From an uncultured Sutterella sp. (GTDB taxonomy: Bacteria > Pseudomonadota > Gammaproteobacteria > Burkholderiales > Burkholderiaceae_F), in NCBI GenBank assembly GCA_949282745.1, contig CASDQM010000030.1, positions 1-55,162 on the forward strand: a stretch of DNA of 55,162 bases, in the 5' to 3' direction. A program made the position numbers and the translations under genes. Positions 27,692 through 37,313 of this stretch are shown here, in pieces (within the stretch, counting starts at the first letter, position 1; the number at the start of each line of letters is the position of its first letter). The notes below the pieces were generated by a model. It saw nothing but the letters and a program-made list of their open reading frames with translations. It ran no database searches and had not been told where the DNA came from.

Positions 27692-28348
27692 TTATTCCGC
27701 GGGACGGGTGCCCGAGACTTCGACCACGGCGCGGCGGTTCGGAGCCAAGCACTGGATGAGCTGACGGAAGTTCTTGATTTCACCGTTGCGGGTCGGATCC
27801 GGGCAGTTGACGACCGGGTCGGCTTCGCCGCGGCCTTCGGCCTGGATCAGGGAGGCGTCAACGCCCTTCGAAACGAGGTAGGCCTTCACGGATTCGGCAC
27901 GACGCTGCGAGAGTTCGAGGTTGAACTTGTCGGAACCGATGCGGTCGGCATAACCCGTCGTAACGATGACTTCAACGTCCACGCCGGCGATCTTCGAAAC
28001 GAGTTCGTCGAGAGCGGCTTCGCCTTCAGCCTTGAGGTCGGCCTTGTTGTAGGCAAAGAGCGTGTCGGCCGAGAGCGTCACCTTTTCCGGAGCCTTGGCG
28101 ACGACCGGAGCGGGTTCAACGCAGGCTTCGCCGAGAATGTCGGCGTCGCAGTTGCAGCCGTCACCGCTCGCCTGGGCGAGGGCGGGGGTCCAGAAACCGG
28201 TACGGTAGCAGAGACCGTAGCCGGACTTGACGATCTTGCCGTCGGAGGAGTGGACGTAGGGGCTCACCTGTTCGGCCGACATGGCGGCGCCGGAAACGGC
28301 AAGCATGAGCGCAGCAACGATGCCGCTAAGTTTGACGGAGGTCTTCAT
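27692..28348 (-). CDS. OmpA-family peptidoglycan-binding outer-membrane protein without a beta-barrel domain
   Basis: 218 residues. The signal peptide is MKTSVKLSGIVAALMLAVSGAAMSA. A short N-terminal region contains GYGLCYRTGFWTPALAQASGDGCNCD. The C-terminal OmpA domain (from about residue 90) has the peptidoglycan-contact region TTGYADRIGSDKFNLELSQRRAESVKAYL and a cysteine pair in VVNCPDPT...LIQCLAPNRR. The eight-strand barrel of E. coli OmpA is absent, as is usual for the betaproteobacterial OmpA beside gyrA. The ATG at 28348 has AAGGA nine bases upstream. An in-frame GTG at 28354 is too close to that site. Likely abundant, tethering envelope layers. Confidence 0.9.
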   Translation of the reverse strand: MKTSVKLSGIVAALMLAVSGAAMSAEQVSPYVHSSDGKIVKSGYGLCYRTGFWTPALAQASGDGCNCDADILGEACVEPAPVVAKAPEKVTLSADTLFAYNKADLKAEGEAALDELVSKIAGVDVEVIVTTGYADRIGSDKFNLELSQRRAESVKAYLVSKGVDASLIQAEGRGEADPVVNCPDPTRNGEIKNFRQLIQCLAPNRRAVVEVSGTRPAE

Positions 28349-28590
28349 AAACACACATCCTTTATTGTTAAATGCAAACGCCTTATCGATTGTGGTACGG
28401 ACTACAAATCACCGGCAGTGCTGGATACGTCGGGGGACTCCGTAAAAACTCTGGGAGATTCTCCAACGGAAAGAATGGGAATCCTTCATTGGAGAGTATA
28501 GAGGATCCGCCCGACGAAATCAGCGCGCGGCAATCGTTTGAAGGAAAGTTCTCAGGGATAATGCCGATAAAACCTTCTCCCCGCGAAGCA

Positions 28591-29916
28591 TTAAAGGCGT
28601 GAGGCCCAACGCTTTGCGGCGTCCCGCACGGCTTCCGAGAGGTCGGCGCCGTCGTAACGAATCGTTGCCTTTTTCTCGACGAGGAGTCGTCCCGCTACCC
28701 ACACGTGGGTGACGTGTTCGCGTCCCGACGCATAGAGAAGCTGCGCGGCCGGATCGAAGGTCGGCAGGCTTTCGACGCTCGAGAGGTCGACGGCGACGAG
28801 GTCGGCGGCCTTGCCCGCTTCGAGCGACCCGATTTCATGGTCGAGATGCAGGGCGCGCGCGCCGCCGAGGGTGGCCGCTTCGAGCATGTCGGCGACCGTG
28901 GCGCTCGTCGTGTCGCCCGCGACCGCCTTGGCGAGCATCCCCGCGATGCGCGTGTCGCCGAGAAGATCGAGCTTGTCGTTCGAGGCCGCGCCGTCCGTCC
29001 CGATCCCGACGTTCACGCCCGACTTGAGAAGCTTCACGACGGGGGCGAAGCCCGAGGCGAGCTTCAGGTTCGAGGCCGGGCAGTGGCACATCGAGGCGCC
29101 GCGTTCGGCAAGGAGCGCGATTTCCTCGTCGTTGAAGTGCACGCCGTGCACGGCGATGAGGCGGTCGTTGACGAGACCGAGGCGGTCAAGACGCGCGAGC
29201 GGACGCACGCCGTGGTCGCGCACGGAGTCCGACACCTCGACGGCCGTTTCGTGCACGTGCATGTGAACGGGCAGGTTGTAGCGTTCGGAGATTTCCGCGC
29301 AGCGGCGAAGAGACTCGTCCGACACCGTGTAGGGGGCGTGCGGCGCCACCGTCGCCGTGACGAGGGGATCGCCCGCGTCGCACACGGCGAGGATCGTTTC
29401 CTCCATCTTTTCGAGGTATTCGGCGTCGTTCTTGGCGTAGGCCGAGGGAAAGCCGATGATGAAGGCCGACACGGCGGCGCGCAGTCCCGCGCGGCGCAGG
29501 CCCTTCGCGGCCGAGAGCGGGAAGAAGTAGTGGTCTGACGTCGTCGTGACGCCGCCCGAGAGCATTTCGAGACCGGCGAGCCAGGAGCCTTCCTCCACGA
29601 ATTCGGGGCTCATGAGCTTGCCTTCGGCCGGCCAGATCTTGGTCGTGAGCCAGTCCATGAGCGGGAGGTCCGCGCCGAGGCCGCGCACGAGGTTCATCGC
29701 CGCGTGGCTGTGCAGATTCACGAAGCCCGGCAGAAGAATGTGCCCGGGCAGGGGAACGAAGCGGGCTTCGGGATGGCGCGCACGGGCCTCTTCCCTCGGA
29801 AGGAGGGCTTCGATGCGGTCGCCCCGCATGACGAGGCTGTAGCCCGTGTGGAGAACATTTTTCGGCACGATCGGCAAAAGCCAATCGGGTTCGAGAACGG
29901 TGTAGAGCGTGTCCAT
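28591..29916 (-). CDS. mtaD: TRZ/ATZ-family amidohydrolase, probable methylthioadenosine/S-adenosylhomocysteine deaminase
   Basis: 441 residues of the metal-dependent amidohydrolase superfamily. Metal ligands: HSH in GFVNLHSHAAMNLVRG, His in LPVHMHVHETAVEV, His in IAVHGVHFND and Asp in VGIGTDGAASND. The residues SMCHCPASNLKLASG are characteristic of the SAH/MTA deaminase group, which deaminates the adenine ring to give S-inosylhomocysteine or methylthioinosine. Guanine or chloro-s-triazine activity cannot be excluded. Homologues sit beside gyrA and gph in other betaproteobacteria. The ATG at 29916 gives the typical N-terminus. The role is salvage of the spent methyl donor. Confidence 0.82.
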   Translation of the reverse strand: MDTLYTVLEPDWLLPIVPKNVLHTGYSLVMRGDRIEALLPREEARARHPEARFVPLPGHILLPGFVNLHSHAAMNLVRGLGADLPLMDWLTTKIWPAEGKLMSPEFVEEGSWLAGLEMLSGGVTTTSDHYFFPLSAAKGLRRAGLRAAVSAFIIGFPSAYAKNDAEYLEKMEETILAVCDAGDPLVTATVAPHAPYTVSDESLRRCAEISERYNLPVHMHVHETAVEVSDSVRDHGVRPLARLDRLGLVNDRLIAVHGVHFNDEEIALLAERGASMCHCPASNLKLASGFAPVVKLLKSGVNVGIGTDGAASNDKLDLLGDTRIAGMLAKAVAGDTTSATVADMLEAATLGGARALHLDHEIGSLEAGKAADLVAVDLSSVESLPTFDPAAQLLYASGREHVTHVWVAGRLLVEKKATIRYDGADLSEAVRDAAKRWASRL

Positions 29917-29977
29917 GATGCAAAAGAGAAAGAAATCGTGGCGGGCATTCTAACAAGGCAAAGAAGCGCCATCCTGA

Positions 29978-29983
29978 TACAAT
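29978..29983 (+). promoter_or_regulatory. Possible -10 element upstream of gyrA
   Basis: TACAAT about 212 bases before the gyrA ATG, in the divergent gyrA/mtaD gap. No good -35 box. If used, gyrA has a leader of roughly 205 nt. Confidence 0.35.
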
Positions 29984-30195
29984 AGACGATCTCTCGCTTT
30001 TCGGCGCCGCGCCGTCCGATGCGCTCGGACGACGGACCGCCGCTTGGCGCCCGCTCAGGGCGCGTTTTGGACGAAGCGTCCGAAGAACAACGAACAGACC
30101 GTTTGCCGCGGAACGCCTCTTCTCTGGAGAGGGATGCGTTCCGGCCGAGAGGGCAGAAAACGGCTTTCTTCACTACATTCACTGAGGCTTTCCGA

Positions 30196-32976
30196 ATGGA
30201 TGAGATCACTGACAACGATGACGGGTTGACGCCGGAAGCGACCGAGGAGTCGCCTTCGCCCGCCAACGCCATCGCTCGGGAACTGCTCCCCGTTTCGCTC
30301 GAGACGGAGATGAAGCGCTCCTACCTCGACTACGCCATGAGCGTGATCGTGGGCCGCGCGCTGCCCGATGTCCGCGACGGTTTGAAACCCGTGCATCGCC
30401 GCGTTCTCTACGCGATGCACGAGATCAAGAATACGCACAACAATCCGCACAAGAAGGCGGCCCGCGTCGTGGGGGAAGTGCTCGGTAAGTACCATCCGCA
30501 CGGCGACTTGGCGGCCTACATGACGATCGTGCGCCTCGCGCAGAACTTCTCGATGCGCTACCCGCTCGTGGACGGTCAGGGGAACTTCGGCTCGATCGAC
30601 GGCGACAATCCCGCCGCCATGCGTTACACCGAAGTCCGCCTCGAAAAGATCGCCTCGACGACGCTCGCCGACATCAACGAGGAAACGGTCGACTTCACGC
30701 CCAACTTCGACAATTCCGAAATGGAGCCCGTGGTCCTGCCGACCCGCCTGCCGCAGCTGCTCGTGAACGGCTCCTCCGGGATTGCCGTGGGCATGGCGAC
30801 GAACATTCCGCCGCACAACGTGCTCGAGACGATCGACGCCTGCCTCTACTGCCTCGAGCACCCCGATTGCTCGGTGGACGACCTCATTCCCCTCATGCCC
30901 GCGCCCGACTTCCCGACGGGCGGGATCATCTTCGGCCTCTCCGAAGTGCATCAGGGCTACCGCACGGGCCGCGGCCGCGTCGTCATCCGCGCGCGCACGC
31001 ACCTTGAGGAATGGGGCGCCCGCAAGGACCGCACCCGCATCGTCGTCGACGAGATCCCGTACATGATCAACAAGCGTGCGCTTTACGAGCGCATGCACGA
31101 ACTCGTTCGCGAAAAGAAGCTCGAAGGCATCTCCGAGATGCGCGACGAGTCGACCGAACAGATCCGCATCTGCATCGACCTCAAGCAGGGCGCCATGCCC
31201 GAGGTGGTTCTCAACAACCTCTACAAGCTCACGGCCATGCAGTCCTCCTTCGGGATGAACATGGTGGCCCTCGTCGACGGGCAGCCGATGCTCCTCAATC
31301 TGAAGGAACTCATCGAACACTTCATCGCGCACCGCCGCGAAGTGGTGACGCGCCGCACGGTCTTCCGTCTGCGCAAGGCCCGCGACGCTGGCCACATTCT
31401 CGAAGGCCAGGCCGTGGCGCTTGCGAACCTCGACGAATTCATCCGCATCATCCGCGCGTCGAAGACGCCCGAAGAAGCGACGACGGCGCTCTATGAACGC
31501 GCCTGGCCCGCTGAATTCGCCCGCGAACTCGTCGCCCGCGCGGGGGCGCTCTCTTCGAAGCGCTATCCCGACGGCATGGAATTCGGCCGCGGTCTTCGCG
31601 AAGACGGCACCTATCTCCTCACGAAGGTGCAGATCGAAAACATCCTCGCGATGAGTCTGCGCCGCCTGACGGGACTCGAACAGGACCGCGTGCGCAACGA
31701 CTACCACGCGACGATGGACAACATCATCGACCTTCTCGACATCCTGGCCCGTCCCGAACGCGTCAACGCGATCATCGGCGACGAATTGAAGGAAATCAGC
31801 GAGGAGTACGGCGACGAACGCCGCTCGACGATCGACGTCCTCGGCGACCCGAACTTCGACGAGCGCGATCTGATTCCGAACCGCCGCATGGTCGTCACGC
31901 TCTCGCGCGACGGCTTCGTCAAGAGCCAGGAAGTGGCCGACTACAACGCGCAGCGCCGCGGCGGCAAGGGCCGCAAGGTGCAGGAAATGACGCACGACGA
32001 CGCGGTGGAGGAACTCTTCATTGCGAATTCGCACGACATCATTCTGTGCTTCACGACGGGCGCGAAGGTCTACGCACTCGACGTCTTCCGTCTGCCCGAA
32101 GGAAAGTCGAGCGCGCGCGGCCGTCCGATCGTCAATCTTCTCCCGCTCGAAGAGGGCGAGAAGATCAGCTTCATGCTCCCGATTCAGGAGTTCACCGACG
32201 ATCTGCACGTCTTCATGGCGACGAACCAGGGCACGGTCAAGAAGGTGCTCCTCTCGAACTTCCGCGGCAGCCGTCTGAAGACGGGCCTGATCGCGACGGT
32301 CCTCAACGAGGGCGAATACCTCGTGTCCGTTGCGCTCGCCAAGGAAGGGAGCACGGTCATGCTCGTCAACGACACGGGCATGTGCATCCGCTTCGCCGAC
32401 ACCGACGTCCGCGCCATGGGACGCGTCTCGCACGGCGTGGGCGGCATGCGCCTCCCCGCGGGCTCGGAAATCGTGGCGATGATCGTCTCGAACGATGAAA
32501 GCCGCAACGTGCTCATCGTGACGGAAAACGGCTACGGCAAGCGCGTTCCGATTTCGGACTTCCGTCCGCAGCGCCGCAACGGCATGGGCCTGCGCGGCAT
32601 CAAGCCCTCCGAACGTAACGGCCGCGTCGTCTCGGCCGTCGCCGTGGAGGATACCGACGACATCATGATCCTCTCGACGGTCGGCAAGGTCATCCGTACG
32701 CGCGCTTCCGAAGTGCCCGTCTACAGCCGCTTCGCCAAGGGCGTGCGTCTCCTGCGCGTGGAAGAGGGCGAAAAGCTCGTCTCGCTGCGCCGCATCGAAC
32801 GCACGGCCGACGAAGCCGACGAGGACGATTACGAACGACTTGATCTCGACGCGGCCGAACTCGAGGCCGTCCGTCACGAAGAGGCCGAGGATCCGACGGT
32901 GGACGAACCCGTCGAAGACGAGGTCCCTGCGGACGACGCCGACGAGGAAGTCGCGGAGGATTCGTCGGAAAACTGA
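30196..32976 (+). CDS. gyrA: DNA gyrase subunit A
   Basis: Breakage-reunion subunit of gyrase, which introduces negative supercoils. 926 residues. The winged-helix domain has the catalytic Tyr144 in [10 protein letters not shown] (E. coli Tyr122). The C-terminal beta-pinwheel carries the GyrA box QRRGGKG, confirming gyrase rather than topoisomerase IV. A very acidic tail of about 55 residues closes the protein. In the quinolone-resistance region, [14 protein letters not shown] has Leu105 and Met109 where E. coli has Ser83 and Asp87. The ATG at 30196 follows GAGG. The N-terminus is about 22 residues longer than in E. coli. In-frame codons upstream to 30019 lack a plausible start. Confidence 0.97.
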   Translation: MDEITDNDDGLTPEATEESPSPANAIARELLPVSLETEMKRSYLDYAMSVIVGRALPDVRDGLKPVHRRVLYAMHEIKNTHNNPHKKAARVVGEVLGKYHPHGDLAAYMTIVRLAQNFSMRYPLVDGQGNFGSIDGDNPAAMRYTEVRLEKIASTTLADINEETVDFTPNFDNSEMEPVVLPTRLPQLLVNGSSGIAVGMATNIPPHNVLETIDACLYCLEHPDCSVDDLIPLMPAPDFPTGGIIFGLSEVHQGYRTGRGRVVIRARTHLEEWGARKDRTRIVVDEIPYMINKRALYERMHELVREKKLEGISEMRDESTEQIRICIDLKQGAMPEVVLNNLYKLTAMQSSFGMNMVALVDGQPMLLNLKELIEHFIAHRREVVTRRTVFRLRKARDAGHILEGQAVALANLDEFIRIIRASKTPEEATTALYERAWPAEFARELVARAGALSSKRYPDGMEFGRGLREDGTYLLTKVQIENILAMSLRRLTGLEQDRVRNDYHATMDNIIDLLDILARPERVNAIIGDELKEISEEYGDERRSTIDVLGDPNFDERDLIPNRRMVVTLSRDGFVKSQEVADYNAQRRGGKGRKVQEMTHDDAVEELFIANSHDIILCFTTGAKVYALDVFRLPEGKSSARGRPIVNLLPLEEGEKISFMLPIQEFTDDLHVFMATNQGTVKKVLLSNFRGSRLKTGLIATVLNEGEYLVSVALAKEGSTVMLVNDTGMCIRFADTDVRAMGRVSHGVGGMRLPAGSEIVAMIVSNDESRNVLIVTENGYGKRVPISDFRPQRRNGMGLRGIKPSERNGRVVSAVAVEDTDDIMILSTVGKVIRTRASEVPVYSRFAKGVRLLRVEEGEKLVSLRRIERTADEADEDDYERLDLDAAELEAVRHEEAEDPTVDEPVEDEVPADDADEEVAEDSSEN

Positions 32977-33002
32977 CGAACTTCTCAGCAGTCTTGGTGG
33001 AG

Positions 33003-33028
33003 ACGGACACGGACGACGTGTCCGTTTC
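33003..33028 (+). terminator. Weak terminator or attenuator between gyrA and serC
   Basis: Stem ACGGACAC/GTGTCCGT (33003-33010 with 33018-33025) followed by TTCTG. The short T-run makes partial read-through into serC likely. Confidence 0.5.
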
Positions 33029-33047
33029 TGCTGAGAGGAAGGAAGAA

Positions 33048-34112
33048 ATGCCGCAGATTTGGAATTTTTCCGCCGGTCCCGGGATGCTTCCCCACGCCGT
33101 GCTCGAAGCCGCGCAACGGGAGTTTCTCGACTACCGAGGCCTCGGCGCCTCGATCGTGGAGATGTCGCACCGCACGCACGCCGTCGAGGCGATCGTCGAA
33201 TCCCTCACCCGTGAGCTTCGCGAACTTCTCGCGATTCCCGAGACGTTTGAGATCTTCTTCACGCAGGGTGGCGGGCGCACGCAGTTTGCGATGGTGCCCG
33301 CGAACCTCCTTCGGGGCAAAACGGGCGCCTATCTCGTCACGGGACTCTGGAGCGCGGCGGCCCTGGAAGAGGCCAAGCGCATCGGACGCGCCGAAGCGGC
33401 CGCGCGCACGACGGGAGACGTTCCCGACGCCGCGGACATGACGTGGCCGGAAGATCCCGCCTACGTCTACTACTGCGACAACGAAACGGTGCACGGGGTC
33501 GAATTCCCGAAGGCGCCGGAAGTCCCCGAAGGCGTGCCGCTCGTCGCGGACATGTCGAGCAACTTTCTCACGCGCCCGATCGACTGGTCGCGCCACGGCG
33601 TCGTCTGGGCCGCGGCGCAGAAGAATTTCGCCCCCGCGGGCCTCACCGTCGTCATCGCTAGGCGCGATCTCCTGGGGCATCTTCCCGCCAACATGCCCTC
33701 GATGTTCGACTGGGCGCTCTACGCCCGCGAAAAGAGCATGCCCAATACGCCGCCCGTCTTTCAGCTCTACATCGCTGACCTCGTGGCGAAGTGGGTGCGC
33801 GCCGAGGGCGGCGTCGAAGAAATGCAGCGCCGCGCGCTCGAGCGCTCCGCGCTCCTCTACGACGCGCTTGACGAGCGGGCCGACCTCTATGAAACGACCG
33901 TGGCGAAGCGGGCCCGAAGCCGCGTGAACGTACCCTTCCGGCTGCGCAATCCCGAACGCCTCGCCGACTTCATCGCGGCGGGCGAGCGCGAGGGCTTCCG
34001 ACAGTTCGCCGGCTACGCGAGCGTGGGGGGCCTTCGCGTGTCGCTCTACAACGCCATGCCGCTCGAAGGCCCGCGGCGCTTCGCCGAATTTCTGCGCGCC
34101 TGGCGTCCGTGA
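33048..34112 (+). CDS. serC: Phosphoserine aminotransferase
   Basis: PLP enzyme converting 3-phosphohydroxypyruvate to phosphoserine. It also acts in the pyridoxine pathway. 354 residues, family about 360. The start MPQIWNFSAGPGMLPHAVLEAA is diagnostic. PLP-binding Lys lies in WAAAQKNFAPAGLTVVI near residue 195. The C-terminal GGLRVSLYNAMP region binds substrate. The ATG at 33048 follows GAGGAAGGAA. The pheA, hisC, tyrA and aroA genes that usually follow serC in betaproteobacteria are absent, and cmk comes next. Confidence 0.95.
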   Translation: MPQIWNFSAGPGMLPHAVLEAAQREFLDYRGLGASIVEMSHRTHAVEAIVESLTRELRELLAIPETFEIFFTQGGGRTQFAMVPANLLRGKTGAYLVTGLWSAAALEEAKRIGRAEAAARTTGDVPDAADMTWPEDPAYVYYCDNETVHGVEFPKAPEVPEGVPLVADMSSNFLTRPIDWSRHGVVWAAAQKNFAPAGLTVVIARRDLLGHLPANMPSMFDWALYAREKSMPNTPPVFQLYIADLVAKWVRAEGGVEEMQRRALERSALLYDALDERADLYETTVAKRARSRVNVPFRLRNPERLADFIAAGEREGFRQFAGYASVGGLRVSLYNAMPLEGPRRFAEFLRAWRP

Positions 34113-34162
34113 AGACGCCCCGTGCGGCAACAAAACGTATCTCTTCAACAAAGGAGACAAGC

Positions 34163-34825
34163 ATGGAACAATCCGTCCGCGTCATTACGATCGACGGTCC
34201 CGCCGCAAGCGGCAAGGGGACCGTGGCCGAACGCATCGCGCACGAACTCGGATTTCACTATCTCGACAGCGGGGCGCTCTATCGCCTCGCCACCTACCGC
34301 GCCCTGAAGCTCGGCACGCCGCTTGACGACGCCGAAGCGCTCGAGCGCGTGGCGGCCGACATGGCGCCCGTCTTCGAAAAGGGCCGCATCCTCCTCGACG
34401 GCGAGGACGTGACGCTTCGCATCCGCACCGAAGAGGTGAGCCGCACGACGAGCCGCGTCGCCGCGGTGCCGGGCGTGCGCAAGGCGCTTTTCGACCTGCA
34501 GCGCCGCGCCGCGAAGGCGCCGGGACTCGTTGCCGACGGACGCGACATGGGGACGGTCGTCTTCCCCGAGGCCGACCTCAAGATCTTCCTCACGGCTTCG
34601 GCCCGCGTGCGCGCCGAACGCCGCGCCCTGCAACTCGAGGCCCGCGGCGAAACCGCCGACCGCGAAGCGCTCACGCGCGACCTTGAAGAGCGCGACCGCC
34701 GCGACCGCGAACGCGCCGAAGCGCCCCTCAAGCCCGCCCCCGACGCCAAGCTTCTCGACACGTCGGAGCTCGGCATCGAGGAGGTCGTCAAAAAACTCCT
34801 CGATTGGTGGGATGAAGCACGATAA
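34163..34825 (+). CDS. cmk: Cytidylate kinase
   Basis: Phosphorylates CMP and dCMP with ATP. 220 residues, family about 225. P-loop DGPAASGKGTVAERIA near residues 11-26. CMP-site segments YLDSGALYRLATYRAL, GRDMGTVVFPEADLKIFL and the Arg-rich lid RDLEERDRRDRERAEAPL are all present. The ATG at 34163 follows AAGGAGA. It precedes rpsA as in most Proteobacteria. Confidence 0.96.
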   Translation: MEQSVRVITIDGPAASGKGTVAERIAHELGFHYLDSGALYRLATYRALKLGTPLDDAEALERVAADMAPVFEKGRILLDGEDVTLRIRTEEVSRTTSRVAAVPGVRKALFDLQRRAAKAPGLVADGRDMGTVVFPEADLKIFLTASARVRAERRALQLEARGETADREALTRDLEERDRRDRERAEAPLKPAPDAKLLDTSELGIEEVVKKLLDWWDEAR

Positions 34826-34831
34826 AGTGCA

Positions 34832-34837
34832 GTACAA
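34832..34837 (+). promoter_or_regulatory. Possible -10 element upstream of rpsA
   Basis: TACAAT in the cmk-rpsA gap. Transcription from it would start close to the base of the following hairpin. No clear -35 box. Confidence 0.35.
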
Positions 34838-34841
34838 TCAC

Positions 34842-34886
34842 AAACTTCCGTGCATCGTGAGTTTTCACGGACACGGAAGTTTTTTC
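34842..34886 (+). terminator. Terminator or leader hairpin between cmk and rpsA
   Basis: Ten-pair stem AACTTCCGTG/CACGGAAGTT (34842-34851 with 34872-34881) followed by TTTTTCTTTCTC. It probably ends the cmk transcript. If the nearby -10 is used it would form the 5' end of the rpsA mRNA. Confidence 0.8.
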
Positions 34887-34945
34887 TTTCTCTTTGTTTA
34901 ACTCCGCCTAAGGGATTGTCCCGCGGGTGTGTACTCCAACAACTC

Positions 34946-36646
34946 ATGTCCATCAACGAAACCAACAAGCCCGCCGAATCCTTCGCCGAGCTGCTCGAAG
35001 AAAGTTTTGCCCGTCACGAAATGCGTCAGGGCGAAGTCGTCACCGCCGAAGTGATCCGCGTGGATTACAACTTCGTCGTCGTCAACGCTGGCCTCAAGAG
35101 CGAAGCCTACGTGCCCATCGAAGAATTCAAGGATGACCGCGGTGAAGTGACCGTCCAGCCGGGCGACTTCGTTTCCGTCGCCATCGAATCCGTCGAAAAC
35201 GGTTACGGCGACACCATCCTCAGCCGCGACAAGGCCAAGCGCCTCGCCGCCTGGATGAACCTCGAACAGGCTCTCGAAAGCGGTGAACTCGTCACCGGTA
35301 CGGTCACGGGCAAGGTTAAGGGCGGTCTCACCGTCATGACCAACGGCATTCGTGCCTTCCTCCCGGGCTCGCTCGTCGACACGCGTCCCGTCAAGGACAC
35401 GACCCCGTACGAAGGCAAGACCTTCGAATTCAAGGTCATCAAGCTCGACCGCAAGCGCAACAACGTCGTCGTTTCGCGCCGTGCCGTCGTCGAAGCCAAC
35501 ATGGGCGAAGAACGCGCCAAGCTGCTCGAAACGCTCAAGGAAGGCGCCATCGTCAAGGGCATCGTCAAGAACATCACCGACTACGGTGCCTTCGTCGACC
35601 TCGGCGGCATCGACGGTCTTCTCCACATCACCGACCTCGCCTGGCGTCGCGTTCGTCACCCGAGCGAAGTCGTCACGGTCGGTCAGGAACTTGAAGCCAA
35701 GGTTCTCAAGTTCGACCAGGAAAAGAACCGCGTTTCGCTCGGCCTCAAGCAGCTCGGCGAAGATCCGTGGATCGGCATCTCCCGTCGCTATCCGCAGGGC
35801 ACCCGCCTCTTCGGCAAGGTCACGAACATCACCGACTACGGTGCCTTCGTGGAAATCGAAGCCGGCATCGAAGGCCTCGTGCACGTCTCCGAAATGGATT
35901 GGACGAACAAGAACGTCGATCCGCGCAAGATTGTGACGCTCGGCGAAGAAGTCGAAGTCATGGTCCTCGACATCGACGAAGAACGTCGCCGCATCTCGCT
36001 CGGCATGAAGCAGTGCAAGGCTAATCCGTGGGAAGAATTCGCCCAGACCCACAAGAAGGGCGACAAGGTCTCCGGTCTCATCAAGTCGATCACCGACTTC
36101 GGCGTGTTCATCGGCCTGCCCGGCGGCATCGACGGTCTCGTTCACCTCTCCGACCTCTCCTGGAACGAATCCGGTGAAGAAGCCGTCCGCAAGTACAAGA
36201 AGGGCGACGAACTCGAAGCCGTCGTTCTCGCCATCGACACCGACCGCGAACGCATCTCGCTCGGCATCAAGCAGATGGGCGGCGATCCGTTCAGCAACTT
36301 CACCAGCACCCACGAAAAGGGCGCTCTCGTGAAGGGCACGGTCAAGTCCGTCGAAGCCAAGGGCGCCGTGATCGACCTCGGCGATGACGTCGAAGGTTAC
36401 CTGCGTGCTTCCGAAATCGCCGCCGAACGCGTGGAAGACGCCACGACGCGTCTCTCCGTGGGCGACGAAGTCGAAGCGCTCATCACGAACATCGACCGCA
36501 AGGCCCGCAGCATCCAGCTCTCCATCAAGGCCAAGGATGCCGCCGAAGCCCGTGACGCGCTCGATCGCCTGAACGCCGACGCCGCTGCCGCCACCGGCAC
36601 GACGAACCTCGGCGCTCTCCTCAAGGCCAAGCTCGAACAGAAGTAA
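34946..36646 (+). CDS. rpsA: 30S ribosomal protein S1
   Basis: RNA-binding ribosomal protein that brings mRNA to the 30S subunit. 566 residues with six S1 OB-fold repeats. Repeat cores are easily seen as [45 protein letters not shown] and [23 protein letters not shown] (each quoted here in part). The ATG at 34946 gives the usual MSINETNK start. As in E. coli, there is no strong Shine-Dalgarno sequence before it, which fits S1 autoregulation in other bacteria. ihfB follows after 27 bases. Confidence 0.97.
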   Translation: MSINETNKPAESFAELLEESFARHEMRQGEVVTAEVIRVDYNFVVVNAGLKSEAYVPIEEFKDDRGEVTVQPGDFVSVAIESVENGYGDTILSRDKAKRLAAWMNLEQALESGELVTGTVTGKVKGGLTVMTNGIRAFLPGSLVDTRPVKDTTPYEGKTFEFKVIKLDRKRNNVVVSRRAVVEANMGEERAKLLETLKEGAIVKGIVKNITDYGAFVDLGGIDGLLHITDLAWRRVRHPSEVVTVGQELEAKVLKFDQEKNRVSLGLKQLGEDPWIGISRRYPQGTRLFGKVTNITDYGAFVEIEAGIEGLVHVSEMDWTNKNVDPRKIVTLGEEVEVMVLDIDEERRRISLGMKQCKANPWEEFAQTHKKGDKVSGLIKSITDFGVFIGLPGGIDGLVHLSDLSWNESGEEAVRKYKKGDELEAVVLAIDTDRERISLGIKQMGGDPFSNFTSTHEKGALVKGTVKSVEAKGAVIDLGDDVEGYLRASEIAAERVEDATTRLSVGDEVEALITNIDRKARSIQLSIKAKDAAEARDALDRLNADAAAATGTTNLGALLKAKLEQK

Positions 36647-36673
36647 TTCCGTTAGCTCGGTAGGAGGCGTGCC

Positions 36674-36991
36674 ATGGCGGATACCATGACCAAGTCCGAA
36701 CTGAGCGACGAGCTTTGTGAGCGCCTGCGCTCCGAATCCGGCGAGACGAAGTACCCTCTGCGTCTTTGTCTCGCCGCCACGCGGATCATCACCGACCGAC
36801 TCGTCGAAGTCCTCGGACAAGGCAATCCGGTCGAGATCCGAGGGTTCGGGCGCTTTGCGCATCGCTACCGTCGTGCGCGTCACACGCGCAACCCGATCGT
36901 CGGAGATTTCATCGATCTCGACGAACGCGTGACGGTTTGTTTCCGACCCGGAAAGAAACTGCGCGAACGGGTGGACGACGGTAAGGAGTGA
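36674..36991 (+). CDS. ihfB: Integration host factor subunit beta
   Basis: DNA-bending HU/IHF-family protein. 105 residues. It starts MADTMTKSELSDELCERL, matching the MTKSEL start of IHF-beta with four extra residues. The DNA-binding beta-arm region contains VEIRGFGRFAHRYRRARHTRNPIVGD, with the intercalating Pro in RNP. The C-terminus FRPGKKLRERV is typical. The first helices are more divergent than usual (RSESGETKYPLRLCLAAT). Position after rpsA supports IHF-beta over HU. TAGGAGG precedes the ATG. The lapA and lapB genes usually follow, but here lapB is displaced to 40.9 kb. Confidence 0.9.
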   Translation: MADTMTKSELSDELCERLRSESGETKYPLRLCLAATRIITDRLVEVLGQGNPVEIRGFGRFAHRYRRARHTRNPIVGDFIDLDERVTVCFRPGKKLRERVDDGKE

Positions 36992-37011
36992 GGCCCGAGC
37001 TCACGAGACTC

Positions 37012-37048
37012 AGCCGCTGAATTTCTTCGGAAGTTCGGCGGCTTTTTC
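37012..37048 (+). terminator. Terminator after ihfB
   Basis: Ten-pair stem AGCCGCTGAA/TTCGGCGGCT (37012-37021 with 37034-37043; one T-G pair) followed by TTTTCTT. Confidence 0.88.
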
Positions 37049-37278
37049 TTGCCCGTCGTTTTCGTATCCGCTTCCGGCGGACGGTTTCCCGCGGGGCGGA
37101 CAGGCTCGCAGGGCCGTCCGGGGAGAAACAGAGGCTTCTCAGCGATGGGCAAAGTCTGGGGCGCCTCCCGGCGCTCGGGAGCGCTTTGCCGCTGCGTCTT
37201 GCGCGGGGAAGCGGGCGCTCCCGTTACCGGGACAAGGGGACGGCGCGGAGGTCTCGGCGCACGCGAAAACGACACGAG

Positions 37279-37313
37279 AAAAGGGGCGGCTCCCGACGGA
37301 GCCGCCCCTTTTT
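37279..37313. terminator. Bidirectional terminator downstream of the YtcJ-type amidohydrolase
   Basis: Fifteen-pair perfect stem (37279-37293 with 37298-37312), core GGGGCGGCTCC/GGAGCCGCCCC, loop CGAC, with A/T tails on both sides. It ends the minus-strand riboswitch operon. Confidence 0.93.

Noticed and set aside
28372-28602. A 76-codon plus-strand frame between the OmpA-like and mtaD genes
   Set aside because: It overlaps the OmpA promoter/leader and the mtaD 3' end, and has no ribosome-binding site or recognisable sequence.
30055-32877. A 940-codon minus-strand open frame opposite gyrA
   Set aside because: Antisense shadow of gyrA with no recognisable domains.
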